64,000 bases of DNA from Microbacterium sp. SYP-A9085 (GTDB taxonomy: Bacteria > Actinomycetota > Actinomycetes > Actinomycetales > Microbacteriaceae), in contig NZ_WJII01000005.1 of NCBI RefSeq assembly GCF_009649635.1, positions 174,613 to 238,612 on the forward strand, in the 5' to 3' direction. Both the position numbers and the translations under genes were made by a program. Under the pieces are notes generated by a model. That model made no database searches, was not told the origin of the DNA, and worked only from the letters and a program-made list of their open reading frames with translations. Positions 55,637 through 63,922 of this stretch are shown piece after piece. Positions within the stretch are counted from its first letter, which is position 1. Each line of letters opens with the position of its first letter.

Positions 55637-57312
55637 CCTCGGATGCCGCGCACGGCCTCTCGCACAGCGCCGACCTGCTCGTGATCGGCTGGGGCCTGGC
55701 GGGCCTGGTCGCCGCGTCGGAGGCGGCCACCGCCGGCAAGCGGGTCGTGATCGTCGACCAGGAGCCGCGCACGAACCTCGGCGGACAGGCGTGGTGGTCG
55801 TTCGGCGGGCTGTTCCTCATCGACTCTCCGGAGCAGCGTCGATTCGGCATTCATGACTCGCTCGAGCTCGCTCGTCAGGATTGGTTCGCTACCGCGGGAT
55901 TCGACCGTGACGAGGACCTGTGGCCGCGTCGCTGGGCCGAGGCGTACCTGCACTTCGCGCACGAGGAAAAGCGGGCGTGGCTGCGCGAGAAGGGCATGCG
56001 CTTCTTCCCCGTGGTGGGCTGGGCCGAGCGCGGCGGGTACACCGCCACCGGTCCGGGCAACTCGGTGCCGCGTTTCCACATCACGTGGGGCACCGGGCCG
56101 GGGGTCGTCGCCCCGTTCCAGGCGGCCGTCGAGGCCGCGGAGGCGGACGGGCGGATCACGATCCTCCCCCGGCACCGGGTCACCCGGCTGACGAGCGCCG
56201 ACGGGACGGTCACCGGAGCGACCGGCGACATCCTCGCGCCATCCGGCGCCGCGCGCGGCGTGGCGTCCTCGCGCGACGTGGTCGGCGCGTTCACGGTGAC
56301 CGCGGGCGCCACGCTGATCTCGTCGGGCGGCATCGGCGGCAACCACAACCTGGTGCGGCGCAACTGGCCGGCCCGCCTGGGCACGCCCCCCGCGCACATG
56401 ATCACCGGCGTGCCCGCATACGTCGACGGGTCCATGCAGGAGGCGGGAGCCACCGCCGGGGCGCGGCTGATCAACGGCGACCGGATGTGGCACTACGTCG
56501 AGGGCATCCAGAACTGGGATCCGATCTGGCCGGACCACGGCATCCGGATCCTCCCCGGACCCTCGTCGGTGTGGCTGGATGCCACCGGCCGGCGCCTGCC
56601 GGTGCCGCTGTTCCCCGGCTTCGACACGCTGGGCACGCTCGAGCACCTGCGGGCCACGGGCCACGACCACTCCTGGTTCGTGCTGTCGCACCGGATCGTG
56701 GAGAAGGAGTTCACGCTGTCCGGCAGCGAGCAGAATCCCGACCTGACCGGCAAGGATCTCGGGCTGCTCGTCCGATCGCGGTTGGGCAAGGGGGCCGCCG
56801 GCCCGGTGCAGGCGTTCCTCGACCACGGGGCCGACTTCGTCGTCCGCGACGACCTCGACGCCCTGATCGCAGGGATGCGGGATCTGCCCGGCGGCGACGC
56901 GCTCGACCCGGCGCTCGTGCGGCACGAACTCGAGGCGCGCGACCGCGAGATCGACAACGACTTCACCAAGGACGCGCAGATTGCGATGCTGCGGTCGGCG
57001 CGTGCCTACCGCGGCGACCGGCTCGTACGCACCGCGGTTCCGCACCGCATCCTCGATCCCTCCGCGGGGCCGCTGATCGCCGTGAAGCTGCACATCCTGA
57101 CCCGCAAGTCGCTCGGCGGCATCGAGACCGACCTGTCCGGGCGGGCCCTCGGCGCCGACGGGGCGCCGGTGCCGGGTCTGTACGCGGCGGGCGAGGCGGC
57201 CGGGTTCGGGGGCGGCGGCCTGCACGGGTACCGCGCGCTGGAGGGGACGTTCCTGGGCGGATGTCTGTTCTCCGGCAGGACCGCAGGCAGGGCCGCCGCG
57301 GCTGCGCTCTGA
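55633..57312 (+). CDS. FAD-binding dehydrogenase (succinate/3-ketosteroid dehydrogenase-like)
   Basis: A 559-residue flavoprotein. The N-terminal Rossmann fold is LLVIGWGLAGLVAASEAATAGKRVVIVDQE, LGGQAWWSFGGLF follows, and the C-terminus has LYAAGEAAGFGGGGLHGYRALEGTFLGG. This is the fumarate-reductase/KstD-like FAD_binding_2 class often annotated simply as FAD-binding dehydrogenase. The substrate is unknown. It overlaps the globin gene by four bases. Confidence 0.9.
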   Translation: MTSDAAHGLSHSADLLVIGWGLAGLVAASEAATAGKRVVIVDQEPRTNLGGQAWWSFGGLFLIDSPEQRRFGIHDSLELARQDWFATAGFDRDEDLWPRRWAEAYLHFAHEEKRAWLREKGMRFFPVVGWAERGGYTATGPGNSVPRFHITWGTGPGVVAPFQAAVEAAEADGRITILPRHRVTRLTSADGTVTGATGDILAPSGAARGVASSRDVVGAFTVTAGATLISSGGIGGNHNLVRRNWPARLGTPPAHMITGVPAYVDGSMQEAGATAGARLINGDRMWHYVEGIQNWDPIWPDHGIRILPGPSSVWLDATGRRLPVPLFPGFDTLGTLEHLRATGHDHSWFVLSHRIVEKEFTLSGSEQNPDLTGKDLGLLVRSRLGKGAAGPVQAFLDHGADFVVRDDLDALIAGMRDLPGGDALDPALVRHELEARDREIDNDFTKDAQIAMLRSARAYRGDRLVRTAVPHRILDPSAGPLIAVKLHILTRKSLGGIETDLSGRALGADGAPVPGLYAAGEAAGFGGGGLHGYRALEGTFLGGCLFSGRTAGRAAAAAL

Positions 57313-57336
57313 CCGTCAGCGGCGGCGCTTCGACCG

Positions 57337-58020
57337 TCAGCGGCGGCGCTCCCCGGTCCGACGGACCGCCGTCATCCCGGTGTGGGCCGGTCCCCGCCAC
57401 AGCACGTGGCCGCGGAGCAGCGAGATCCGCGTCCAGCGCCCGTGCGTGCGCACCGGCGCCGTCTCCGCCTCCGCGCCGAGGAATCCGAGCGTCATCGCCA
57501 CGAACGCGACGCCGCGCGGGTAACCCGCGAGGTCCTCGTCGGGTGCGCTCCACACCTCGCCGCGCACGCGGCGCACGACGAGGTCGCCCGGGTCTATCGG
57601 GAGCGCGTGCGCGACCGCCGACATCCCCCACTGCGCGCGTTCCCGCAGCCGTTCGCCGTCCAGCGGGGGCGCGTCGACCCACCCGCCACGGGGCACGGCC
57701 GCGGCCGCCCACAGCGGCTTCTCGATCGCCGTCGCCGGCAGCAGCACGACCCGCGGGTCGTCGGGCGCCGCCTGCAGCGTGACGGCTTCGACGACGAGGT
57801 CGCACTCGAGCTCGGGATCGACCGGCAGGGCGCGCAGTCCCAGGATCGTGGGGGTGCCGTCCAGCAGGCCCTGCCGGACGAGGGGCGCCGCGGAGGTGAC
57901 CAGGGTGCCGCCGGCGGCCCGCAGGTGCACGGCGCCGTCACCGGCCCGCGCGGCGCGACCGGCGAACGTGAGCAGGTCGGCGGCGGCGTAGGCATCGGGG
58001 AAGACAAGGCGCTCGGCCAT
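57337..58020 (-). CDS. Hypothetical protein, conserved-looking
   Basis: A 227-residue soluble protein of alternating hydrophobic strands (LECDLVVEAVTLQAAPDDPRVVLLPAT) with no membrane segment, signal or motif I recognise. ATG at 58020 is preferred over an adjacent GTG. It diverges from tesB by 20 bp and converges with the flavoprotein gene. A 22-bp duplication (GACCGTCAGCGGCGGCGCT) sits across the convergent gap and its C-terminal codons. Confidence 0.7.
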   Translation of the reverse strand: MAERLVFPDAYAAADLLTFAGRAARAGDGAVHLRAAGGTLVTSAAPLVRQGLLDGTPTILGLRALPVDPELECDLVVEAVTLQAAPDDPRVVLLPATAIEKPLWAAAAVPRGGWVDAPPLDGERLRERAQWGMSAVAHALPIDPGDLVVRRVRGEVWSAPDEDLAGYPRGVAFVAMTLGFLGAEAETAPVRTHGRWTRISLLRGHVLWRGPAHTGMTAVRRTGERRR

Positions 58021-58040
58021 CACGTCCTAAGCTAGTCCAC

Positions 58041-58934
58041 GTGACGGATGCCGCTCCTGCCGACCCGGTCGATCCGATCGCGTCACTGCTGCGGGTGCTG
58101 GACCTGTCCGGCTCGGACGCGCGGACAACCGAGGACATCTTCGTCGGCCAGTCCCAGCCGATGCCGCACGGGCGGGTGTACGGCGGACAGGTGCTCGCGC
58201 AGTCGATCGTCGCCGCGCAGCGCACCGTCGAACCCGAGCGCACCCCGCACTCGATGCACGGCTATTTCCTGCGTCCGGGCGATGCGCAGGCCAGCATCAC
58301 GTTCGCGGTGGACCGCATCCACGACGGCCGGTCGTTCACGACGCGGCGCACCCAGGCGTTCCAGCACGGCGTGCCGATCTTCTCGATGATTGCGTCGTTC
58401 GAGGACGAGACTCCGGGTCTGGACCATCAGATCCCGATGCCGGACGACGTGCCCGATCCGGACGAACTGCCCGACGACGAGGTGTTCCTGCCGCTGGCGC
58501 ACCCGCTGTCGCGCCGGCACTTCGGCGCGCGGCCGCTGGACCTGCGGCACGTGCCGTCGGCGCTGTCGGAGCCGGCGCAGGGACCGGCGCAGCAGCGTCA
58601 GGCGGTGTGGATGCGCACCACGCGCCGGCTGCCGGACGACCCCGCCGTGCACCGCGCGGCGCTCGTGTATCTCACCGACCTGACGATCCAGGAATCGATC
58701 CTGCGCGCGCACGGACTGACCTGGTCGACGCCGGGGCTCAAGGTCGCCAGTCTCGACCATGCCATGTGGTGGCACCGCGACGGGCGCGTGGACGAGTGGA
58801 TCCTCTACGTGCAGGAGTCGCCGAGCGCCCGCGCCGGCCGCGGCCTTGCACAGGGCCGGATCTACTCGCGGGACGGCGTGCTGCTGGCGTCCGTCGCCCA
58901 GGAGGCCATGGTCCGCGTCCCGTCGGCGACCTGA
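58041..58934 (+). CDS. tesB: Acyl-CoA thioesterase II
   Basis: A 297-residue double-hotdog thioesterase that hydrolyses medium/long acyl-CoA. The N-terminal hotdog includes MPHGRVYGGQVLAQSIVAAQRTV and HSMHGYFLRPGD. The C-terminal hotdog includes the catalytic Asp region in VASLDHAMWWHR and GRIYSRDGVLLASVAQEAMVR. It starts at GTG. Length is close to E. coli TesB (286). Confidence 0.95.
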   Translation: MTDAAPADPVDPIASLLRVLDLSGSDARTTEDIFVGQSQPMPHGRVYGGQVLAQSIVAAQRTVEPERTPHSMHGYFLRPGDAQASITFAVDRIHDGRSFTTRRTQAFQHGVPIFSMIASFEDETPGLDHQIPMPDDVPDPDELPDDEVFLPLAHPLSRRHFGARPLDLRHVPSALSEPAQGPAQQRQAVWMRTTRRLPDDPAVHRAALVYLTDLTIQESILRAHGLTWSTPGLKVASLDHAMWWHRDGRVDEWILYVQESPSARAGRGLAQGRIYSRDGVLLASVAQEAMVRVPSAT

Positions 58935-58946
58935 CGAAGCGCCGGC

Positions 58947-59441
58947 TCAGTGCCGGTGCGCGTAGACGATGGGAGCGCCGAGGTAGGGCGTCCAGGCGTC
59001 GCGCTCGACCGCGCTCAGCCGCAGCGGACGGCCGGTCAGGGCATCCACCTTCACGACCACCGCGGTCGACCGCGCGTACACGTGCTGCCCGCTCTCGCCG
59101 GCGGTCTCGCGGGGCGAGCAGACCTCATAGCAGACCTCGATGCTCGACCCGCCGAGCGCCCCGAACCACATCTGCACGTCGAGGGGATGCCGCTGGTACG
59201 GCACCGGGGCGACGTACTCGATCTCCTGTCGGGCGATGAGCGTGAGGATGCCGCTCCCGCGGCCGGCGTCCAGGACGGCGGTGTCGGGGCCGTGCTCTCC
59301 GGTCGCGGGGCGCCAGAACGCGCGCACGCGCGCCTCTTCGAGAAGCTTGAGCATCGCGGTGTTGTTGACGTGGTTGTAGGCGTCCAGGTCGCCCCACCGC
59401 AGCGGGATCGGGACGTGCAGGCGCCGCCCGTGCTCAGTCAC
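58947..59441 (-). CDS. Single-hotdog acyl-CoA thioesterase (4HBT family)
   Basis: A 164-residue protein: LRWGDLDAYNHVNNTAMLKLLEEARVRAF has the catalytic Asp/His of 4-hydroxybenzoyl-CoA thioesterase-like enzymes, and IARQEIEYVAPVPYQRHPLDVQMWFGALGGSSIEVCYEV follows. The GTG at 59441 overlaps the last eight bases of ettA and fits the domain start; an earlier frame start at 59483 lies deeper in ettA. The substrate is unknown. Confidence 0.9.
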   Translation of the reverse strand: MTEHGRRLHVPIPLRWGDLDAYNHVNNTAMLKLLEEARVRAFWRPATGEHGPDTAVLDAGRGSGILTLIARQEIEYVAPVPYQRHPLDVQMWFGALGGSSIEVCYEVCSPRETAGESGQHVYARSTAVVVKVDALTGRPLRLSAVERDAWTPYLGAPIVYAHRH

Positions 59442-61113
59442 GGGTGAGCTTGCGGTACGTCGAGCGGTGCGGGGTGGCGGCATCCGCCCCGAGCCGGTCG
59501 ATCTTGTTCTTCTCGTACGCGTCGAAGTTGCCCTCGAACCAGTACCACCGGTCCGGGTTCTCCTCGGTGCCCTCGTACGCGAGGATGTGCGTGGCGATCC
59601 GGTCGAGGAACCACCGGTCGTGCGTGATCACGACGGCGCAGCCGGGGAACTCCAACAGCGCGTTCTCCAGAGACTGCAGCGTCTCGACGTCCAGGTCGTT
59701 GGTCGGCTCGTCGAGCAGGAGCAGGTTGCCGCCCTGCTTGAGGGTGAGCGCCAGGTTCAGACGGTTGCGCTCGCCGCCGGAGAGCACACCGGCCTTCTTC
59801 TGCTGGTCGGGGCCCTTGAACCCGAACTTGGACACGTACGCGCGCGACGGGATCTCGGTCCTGCCGACGGTGATGATGTCCAGGCCGTCGGAGACGACCT
59901 CCCACAGCGTCTTGTTCGGGTCGATCCCGGCGCGGCTCTGGTCGACGTAGCTGATCTGGACGGTCTCGCCGATCTTGAGGTCGCCGCCGTCCAGCGGCTC
60001 GAGTCCGACGATCGTCTTGAACAGCGTGGTCTTGCCGACGCCGTTGGGGCCGATGACGCCGACGATGCCGTTCGGGGGCAGGCTGAAGCTGAGTCCGTCG
60101 ATCAGCGACCGGCCGTCGAAGCCCTTCTCCAGCTTCTTCGCCTCGATCACGACACTGCCCAGGCGCGGCCCCGGCGGGATCTGGATCTCCTCGAAGTCGA
60201 GCTTGCGGGTGCGCTCGGCCTCCGCCGCCATCTCCTCGTAGCGGGCCAGGCGCGCCTTGGACTTCGCCTGGCGCCCCTTCGCGTTGGAACGCACCCACTC
60301 GAGCTCGTCGGCGAGGCGCTTGGCGAGCTTCACGTCCTTCTTGCCCTGCACCTGGAGGCGCTCGGACTTCTTCTCGAGGTACGTGGAGTAGTTGCCCTCA
60401 TACCCGATGAGCCGGCCGCGGTCGACCTCGGCGATCCATTCGGCGACGTTGTCGAGGAAGTACCGGTCGTGGGTGACAGCGATCACCGCGCCGGAATACT
60501 TCTGCAGGTGCTGCTCGAGCCACTGCACGCTCTCCGCGTCGAGGTGGTTCGTGGGCTCGTCCAGCAGCAGCAGATCGGGCTTCTGCAGCAACAGCCGGGT
60601 GAGGGCGACGCGGCGCTTCTCGCCACCGGACAGGTTCGACACCTGCGCGTCGCCGGGCGGGGTGCGCAGGGCATCCATCGCCTGCTCGAGCTGGGAGTCG
60701 AGGTCCCACGCGTCCGCGGCGTCGATCTCCTCCTGCAGGGTGCCCATCTCCGCCAGCAGCGTGTCGAAGTCGGCATCCGGGTCGCTCATCAGGGCGGAGA
60801 TCTCGTTGAAGCGGTCGAGCTTGCCCTTGATGGCCACGCCCTCCTGGATGTTCTCCAGCACGGTCTTGGACTCGTCGAGCTCGGGCTCCTGCATGAGGAT
60901 GCCCACAGAGAAGCCGGGGGCCAGGGCCGCCTCGCCGTTGGACGGGTGGTCGAGGCCCGCCATGATCTTCAGGATCGTCGACTTGCCGGCGCCGTTCGGA
61001 CCCACCATGCCGATCTTCGCGCCAGGCAGGAACGCCATCGTGACGTCGTCGAGGATCAGCTTCTCGCCGACCGCCTTGCGGGCACGGACCATCTGGTAGA
61101 TGTACTCAGCCAT
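59434..61113 (-). CDS. ettA: Energy-dependent translational throttle protein EttA (ABC-F)
   Basis: A 559-residue ABC-F ATPase with two nucleotide-binding domains: GPNGAGKSTILKIMAG with LSGGEKRRVALTRLL, and GPNGVGKTTLFKTIVG with LSGGERNRLNLALTL. The linker KSKARLARYEEMAAEAE matches the EttA P-site linker. It has no membrane part. It binds the ribosomal E site and gates the first peptide bond according to ADP/ATP ratio. Confidence 0.97.
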   Translation of the reverse strand: MAEYIYQMVRARKAVGEKLILDDVTMAFLPGAKIGMVGPNGAGKSTILKIMAGLDHPSNGEAALAPGFSVGILMQEPELDESKTVLENIQEGVAIKGKLDRFNEISALMSDPDADFDTLLAEMGTLQEEIDAADAWDLDSQLEQAMDALRTPPGDAQVSNLSGGEKRRVALTRLLLQKPDLLLLDEPTNHLDAESVQWLEQHLQKYSGAVIAVTHDRYFLDNVAEWIAEVDRGRLIGYEGNYSTYLEKKSERLQVQGKKDVKLAKRLADELEWVRSNAKGRQAKSKARLARYEEMAAEAERTRKLDFEEIQIPPGPRLGSVVIEAKKLEKGFDGRSLIDGLSFSLPPNGIVGVIGPNGVGKTTLFKTIVGLEPLDGGDLKIGETVQISYVDQSRAGIDPNKTLWEVVSDGLDIITVGRTEIPSRAYVSKFGFKGPDQQKKAGVLSGGERNRLNLALTLKQGGNLLLLDEPTNDLDVETLQSLENALLEFPGCAVVITHDRWFLDRIATHILAYEGTEENPDRWYWFEGNFDAYEKNKIDRLGADAATPHRSTYRKLTRD

Positions 61114-61219
61114 CGAAAAACATGTCTCCCTGCGTCAGGCGTCAGCGTCCCAGCCTACCGGTCCCGCCATCCCGCCCGCTGTGCGGTGACAGGCCGCGGC
61201 GGGCGTGCGGACGGGCCGG

Positions 61220-61738
61220 TCACCAGTCGATCGTGCGGGTCTTGCCGATCAGGCACCGGTCGTCGGCGAGCCCCGGCAGGACGACGGTCACGGGGGCCCC
61301 CGTCGTCGGTCCGACCTGGCCGACCAGGCATTGGCCGTCCTTCCAGTGCACCGAGAACTGGATGCTCTCGGCGGGGTTGCCCACGGTGGAGTGGTCTTCG
61401 GTGACCTGCATCACGGCCTTGTCGAATCCCGCCTTCGCGAGCGCGTCGATGTATGCGCGCCCGTGGACCCGGTCCTTGCCGGCCCACACGCCGGCGGTGA
61501 CCTGCCGAAACAGCGGCAGGTTGTCCTGCGCTGTCCCGGATGGCACGAGCACCGGCGCGGCCGGGGTGGGGCTCGGGGACGCGGTCCGCAGGGGCGCGGA
61601 CGACGCGGACCGGGGTGCGGAAGGCGACGCGCCCCCGTCGGCGGGCGCACACGCGGTGAGAGTCCCGACGGCGGCCAGCGCGACGAGCGCCGCGGCGTAC
61701 CCGCGCACGCCAAGGAGACGGGCGGGACGGGTATGCAC
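61220..61738 (-). CDS. Small lipoprotein, DUF6993-like
   Basis: A 172-residue exported lipoprotein: signal peptide, lipobox LTAC (Cys30), then an Ala/Ser/Pro linker and a domain with two cysteines (DGQCLVGQVG, DDRCLIGKTR) in short repeat-like contexts. I recall this C-terminal pattern from a family named DUF6993 in Microbacteriaceae, but am not certain. The function is unknown. Confidence 0.8.
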   Translation of the reverse strand: MHTRPARLLGVRGYAAALVALAAVGTLTACAPADGGASPSAPRSASSAPLRTASPSPTPAAPVLVPSGTAQDNLPLFRQVTAGVWAGKDRVHGRAYIDALAKAGFDKAVMQVTEDHSTVGNPAESIQFSVHWKDGQCLVGQVGPTTGAPVTVVLPGLADDRCLIGKTRTIDW

Positions 61739-61792
61739 GCCTCGAGTCTAGGCGGAGGGGTGGGTGCGCTTCGGGTACGCACGCACCCCGGT

Positions 61793-62401
61793 TCAGAACG
61801 GCACGTCGGCGTACTCGCGCTCATCGCCGCTCGACACACCGGGCAGCGCCGGCCTGGGCGGGATGTCCGGCTCCCCCGACCCGTCAGGCTCACCCGCGGC
61901 GGCCTCGGTCGGGGCAGACTCGGGTGGCACGCCGGCATCCTGCTCCGGGGGCTCCGCGCCGGGCTGCACCGTCGGCCACTCCTGCTCGCCGGAGTCGTCC
62001 GTCGCGTCCGCGGACCCGCCGCCCGGTACGCGCCACTGGTTCGAGCCGCCGACCTTCGTGTACACGGTGGTCCCCCATTTCAGGTCGTGGCCGACGGCGT
62101 CGGCGACGATCTCGACACTGACGCCCTTGCCCTTCTCGTTCTCCCAGTGGCGGATCTTGAGCCGCCCGGTGACGATGACCGGGTCACCCTTGCGCAGCGA
62201 CGCGAAGACATGTTCGCCGAGGCGCCGGAACGCCGCGACCTGGTACCAGTTCGGATCGTCCTCCACCCACTCCCCGCTGCTGCGGTCCTGATGGCGCTGA
62301 TTGCTGCCCACCCGGAAGTTGGTCACCGTGACCCCGTTGCCGATCAAGCGCTGCTGGGGCTCGGCGGCGAGGTTTCCGGTGATCGTGATCGTGTCGCTCA
62401 T
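61793..62401 (-). CDS. ssb: Single-stranded DNA-binding protein, paralog
   Basis: A 202-residue protein with an N-terminal OB fold (ITITGNLAAEPQQRL ... VTNFRVGSNQRHQD ... WYQVAAFRRLGEHVFASLRKGDPVIVTGRLKIRHWENEKGKGVSVEIVADAVGHDL). A Pro/Glu-rich tail ends in YADVPF, the usual partner-binding tip. It is not next to rpsF/rpsR, so it is likely a second SSB. The ATG at 62401 has GGAGAG upstream. Confidence 0.92.
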   Translation of the reverse strand: MSDTITITGNLAAEPQQRLIGNGVTVTNFRVGSNQRHQDRSSGEWVEDDPNWYQVAAFRRLGEHVFASLRKGDPVIVTGRLKIRHWENEKGKGVSVEIVADAVGHDLKWGTTVYTKVGGSNQWRVPGGGSADATDDSGEQEWPTVQPGAEPPEQDAGVPPESAPTEAAAGEPDGSGEPDIPPRPALPGVSSGDEREYADVPF

Positions 62402-62507
62402 CTCGCTCTCCTTTCCGACACGCCCGGGCAGCCGCCCGGCTGCCCCGGTGCCCGGTGCCCGTTCGAGCACCGGAGCCGTTCCACTGTGTCGCGCCCGCAA
62501 CGGCGAC

Positions 62508-62543
62508 GGGGCCGGCATCCACTCATCTGTGGACGCCGGCCCC
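62508..62543. terminator. Terminator downstream of msrA
   Basis: GGGGCCGGC and GCCGGCCCC form a perfect 9-bp stem, extended inward by TCCAC/GTGGA. It lies between msrA and ssb. Confidence 0.85.
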
Positions 62544-62583
62544 GAATTGCCGAATTCAGGCCTCCTGGGGAGGAAGCGACGGT

Positions 62584-63108
62584 CTAGGCCACCGCGTACT
62601 CCGAGAACCGGGCGCGCACCTTGTTCACCTTCGGAACGGCGACGGCCAGGCAGTATCCCTGCCCGGGGTTCTTGCGGAAGAAGTCCTGGTGGTAGTCCTC
62701 GGCGGGGTAGAACGGCTGCACCGGCTGGATCGTCGTGACCAGGTCGCCGTCCCACCACCCGGACGCGCGGTCACGAGCCGCCTCGAACAGCGCCTTCTGT
62801 TCGTCGTCGGCGTAGAACATGGCGCTGCGATACTGCGAGCCGATGTCGTTGCCCTGGCGGTCCACCTGCCGCGGGTCGTGCATCGTGAAGTACGCGTCGA
62901 GGATGACCTCGGGGGCGATGACCTCGGGGTCGAACGTCACCGCGACCGTCTCCGCGTGCCCGGTGGTTCCGGTGCACACCAGTTCATAGCTCGGGTCGGC
63001 CACCGTTCCGCCGGTGTAGCCGGACACGACCTCCGTGACCCCGCGCAGAGCCCGGTATGCGGCATCGAGACACCAGAAGCATCCTCCTGCGAGCACGAAC
63101 GTCTGCAT
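62584..63108 (-). CDS. msrA: Peptide methionine sulfoxide reductase A
   Basis: A 174-residue reductase of methionine-S-sulfoxide. The catalytic GCFWC motif is near the N-terminus (VLAGGCFWCLDAAYR), followed by VSGYTGGTVADPSYELVCTGTTGHAE. The C-terminal resolving Cys lies in GQGYC. The ATG at 63108 has GGAGGAGAG upstream; the earlier frame start at 63150 does not fit. Confidence 0.97.
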   Translation of the reverse strand: MQTFVLAGGCFWCLDAAYRALRGVTEVVSGYTGGTVADPSYELVCTGTTGHAETVAVTFDPEVIAPEVILDAYFTMHDPRQVDRQGNDIGSQYRSAMFYADDEQKALFEAARDRASGWWDGDLVTTIQPVQPFYPAEDYHQDFFRKNPGQGYCLAVAVPKVNKVRARFSEYAVA

Positions 63109-63218
63109 GATCTCTCCTCCTGGCCGCTCCGTGCGGCGCACAGGAGTCAACGTTACGCCCGCCGTGCGTGTTCCGGATGTCCGAGGTCGTACGTATCTTC
63201 GAAGACAAGGAGGTCCAG

Positions 63219-63476
63219 ATGACCATGACCGTCACCACCGGGATGCCGCCGCGTCTGCGCACCGGCACCCGTCTCACCCTTGCCCCCATCGCCGCGGATC
63301 TCTGGCGGGTCCTCGACCCGGCGGGGCTCATCATCGGCCACATCGCCGCGCGGTCCGATCCGGGCGGCACCCGCTACCGGGCACGCCGCTATCACCCGGA
63401 GTCGAGGGCTTTCGTCGATCTGGGCGAGTTCTGGTCGATCGGGGACGCGGTCCAGTGTCTGCGCTACATGCGGTGA
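63219..63476 (+). CDS. Small hypothetical protein
   Basis: An 85-residue protein (LAPIAADLWRVLDPAGLIIGHIAARSDPGGTRYRARRYHPESRAFVDLGEFWSIGDAVQCLRYMR). A near-perfect AAGGAGG stands five bases before the ATG. It has an alpha/beta composition with no membrane part and is unrecognised. It diverges from msrA and converges with the next small gene. Confidence 0.8.
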   Translation: MTMTVTTGMPPRLRTGTRLTLAPIAADLWRVLDPAGLIIGHIAARSDPGGTRYRARRYHPESRAFVDLGEFWSIGDAVQCLRYMR

Positions 63477-63481
63477 CCGGG

Positions 63482-63694
63482 TCAGTGCTGTTCGAACCGC
63501 GGCCAGTCACTGCCCGCGGGCATCGCCGAGTAGAGGGCGGACTTGGCGACATCCATCGTCGGGTACGTTCCCAGCGACGCGTCGGCACCCGCCATCGTCA
63601 CGATGAATCCTTCTGCCGCCTCGCGGATGCTGCCCGCCACCCCTGTCGCGCCGTACGCCACCCACAGAGAGTGTCGCTGCTCGGTGTGCTCCAT
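63482..63694 (-). CDS. Small hypothetical protein
   Basis: A 70-residue protein (EQRHSLWVAYGATGVAGSIREAAEGFIVTMAGADASLGTYPTMDVAKSALYSAM). GGAAGGAG precedes the ATG at suitable spacing. The strand-helix pattern resembles a small DUF-type stress protein but I cannot name it. Confidence 0.75.
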   Translation of the reverse strand: MEHTEQRHSLWVAYGATGVAGSIREAAEGFIVTMAGADASLGTYPTMDVAKSALYSAMPAGSDWPRFEQH

Positions 63695-63797
63695 GATCGA
63701 GCTCCTTCCGCCTCGCTGCCGACGCTACGCCGTGGGCACCGGACCCGCCAGCCGGTTCCCGATCGCCGCCCGGTCCAGGTAGCCTGGTCTCACCCAT

Positions 63798-63870
63798 CCC
63801 TCCGTAGCTCAGGGGACAGAGCGAGCGGTTTCTACCCGCCAGGTCGGGGGTTCGAATCCTCCCGGAGGGG
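63798..63870 (+). tRNA. tRNA-Arg (anticodon TCT)
   Basis: The 73-nt cloverleaf has acceptor CCCTCCG/CGGAGGG and discriminator G. The anticodon stem AGCGG/CCGCC has an A-C mismatch at its top; the loop is TTTCTAC (TCT). T loop GGTTCGAATCC. CCA is not encoded. It reads AGA, a rare codon in this GC-rich genome. Confidence 0.93.
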
Positions 63871-63878
63871 CCGTGTGA

Positions 63879-63922
63879 TGAGTCGCGTCATAGGTCTCAT
63901 CTGAGTCGCGACATATGTCACG
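63879..63922. repeat. Two 21-bp direct repeats at a probable IS end
   Basis: TGAGTCGCGTCATAGGTCTC and TGAGTCGCGACATATGTCAC start at 63879 and 63902, 23 bp apart. They begin nine bases after tRNA-Arg. Repeated sites of this sort are seen at transposase-binding ends. Confidence 0.6.
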
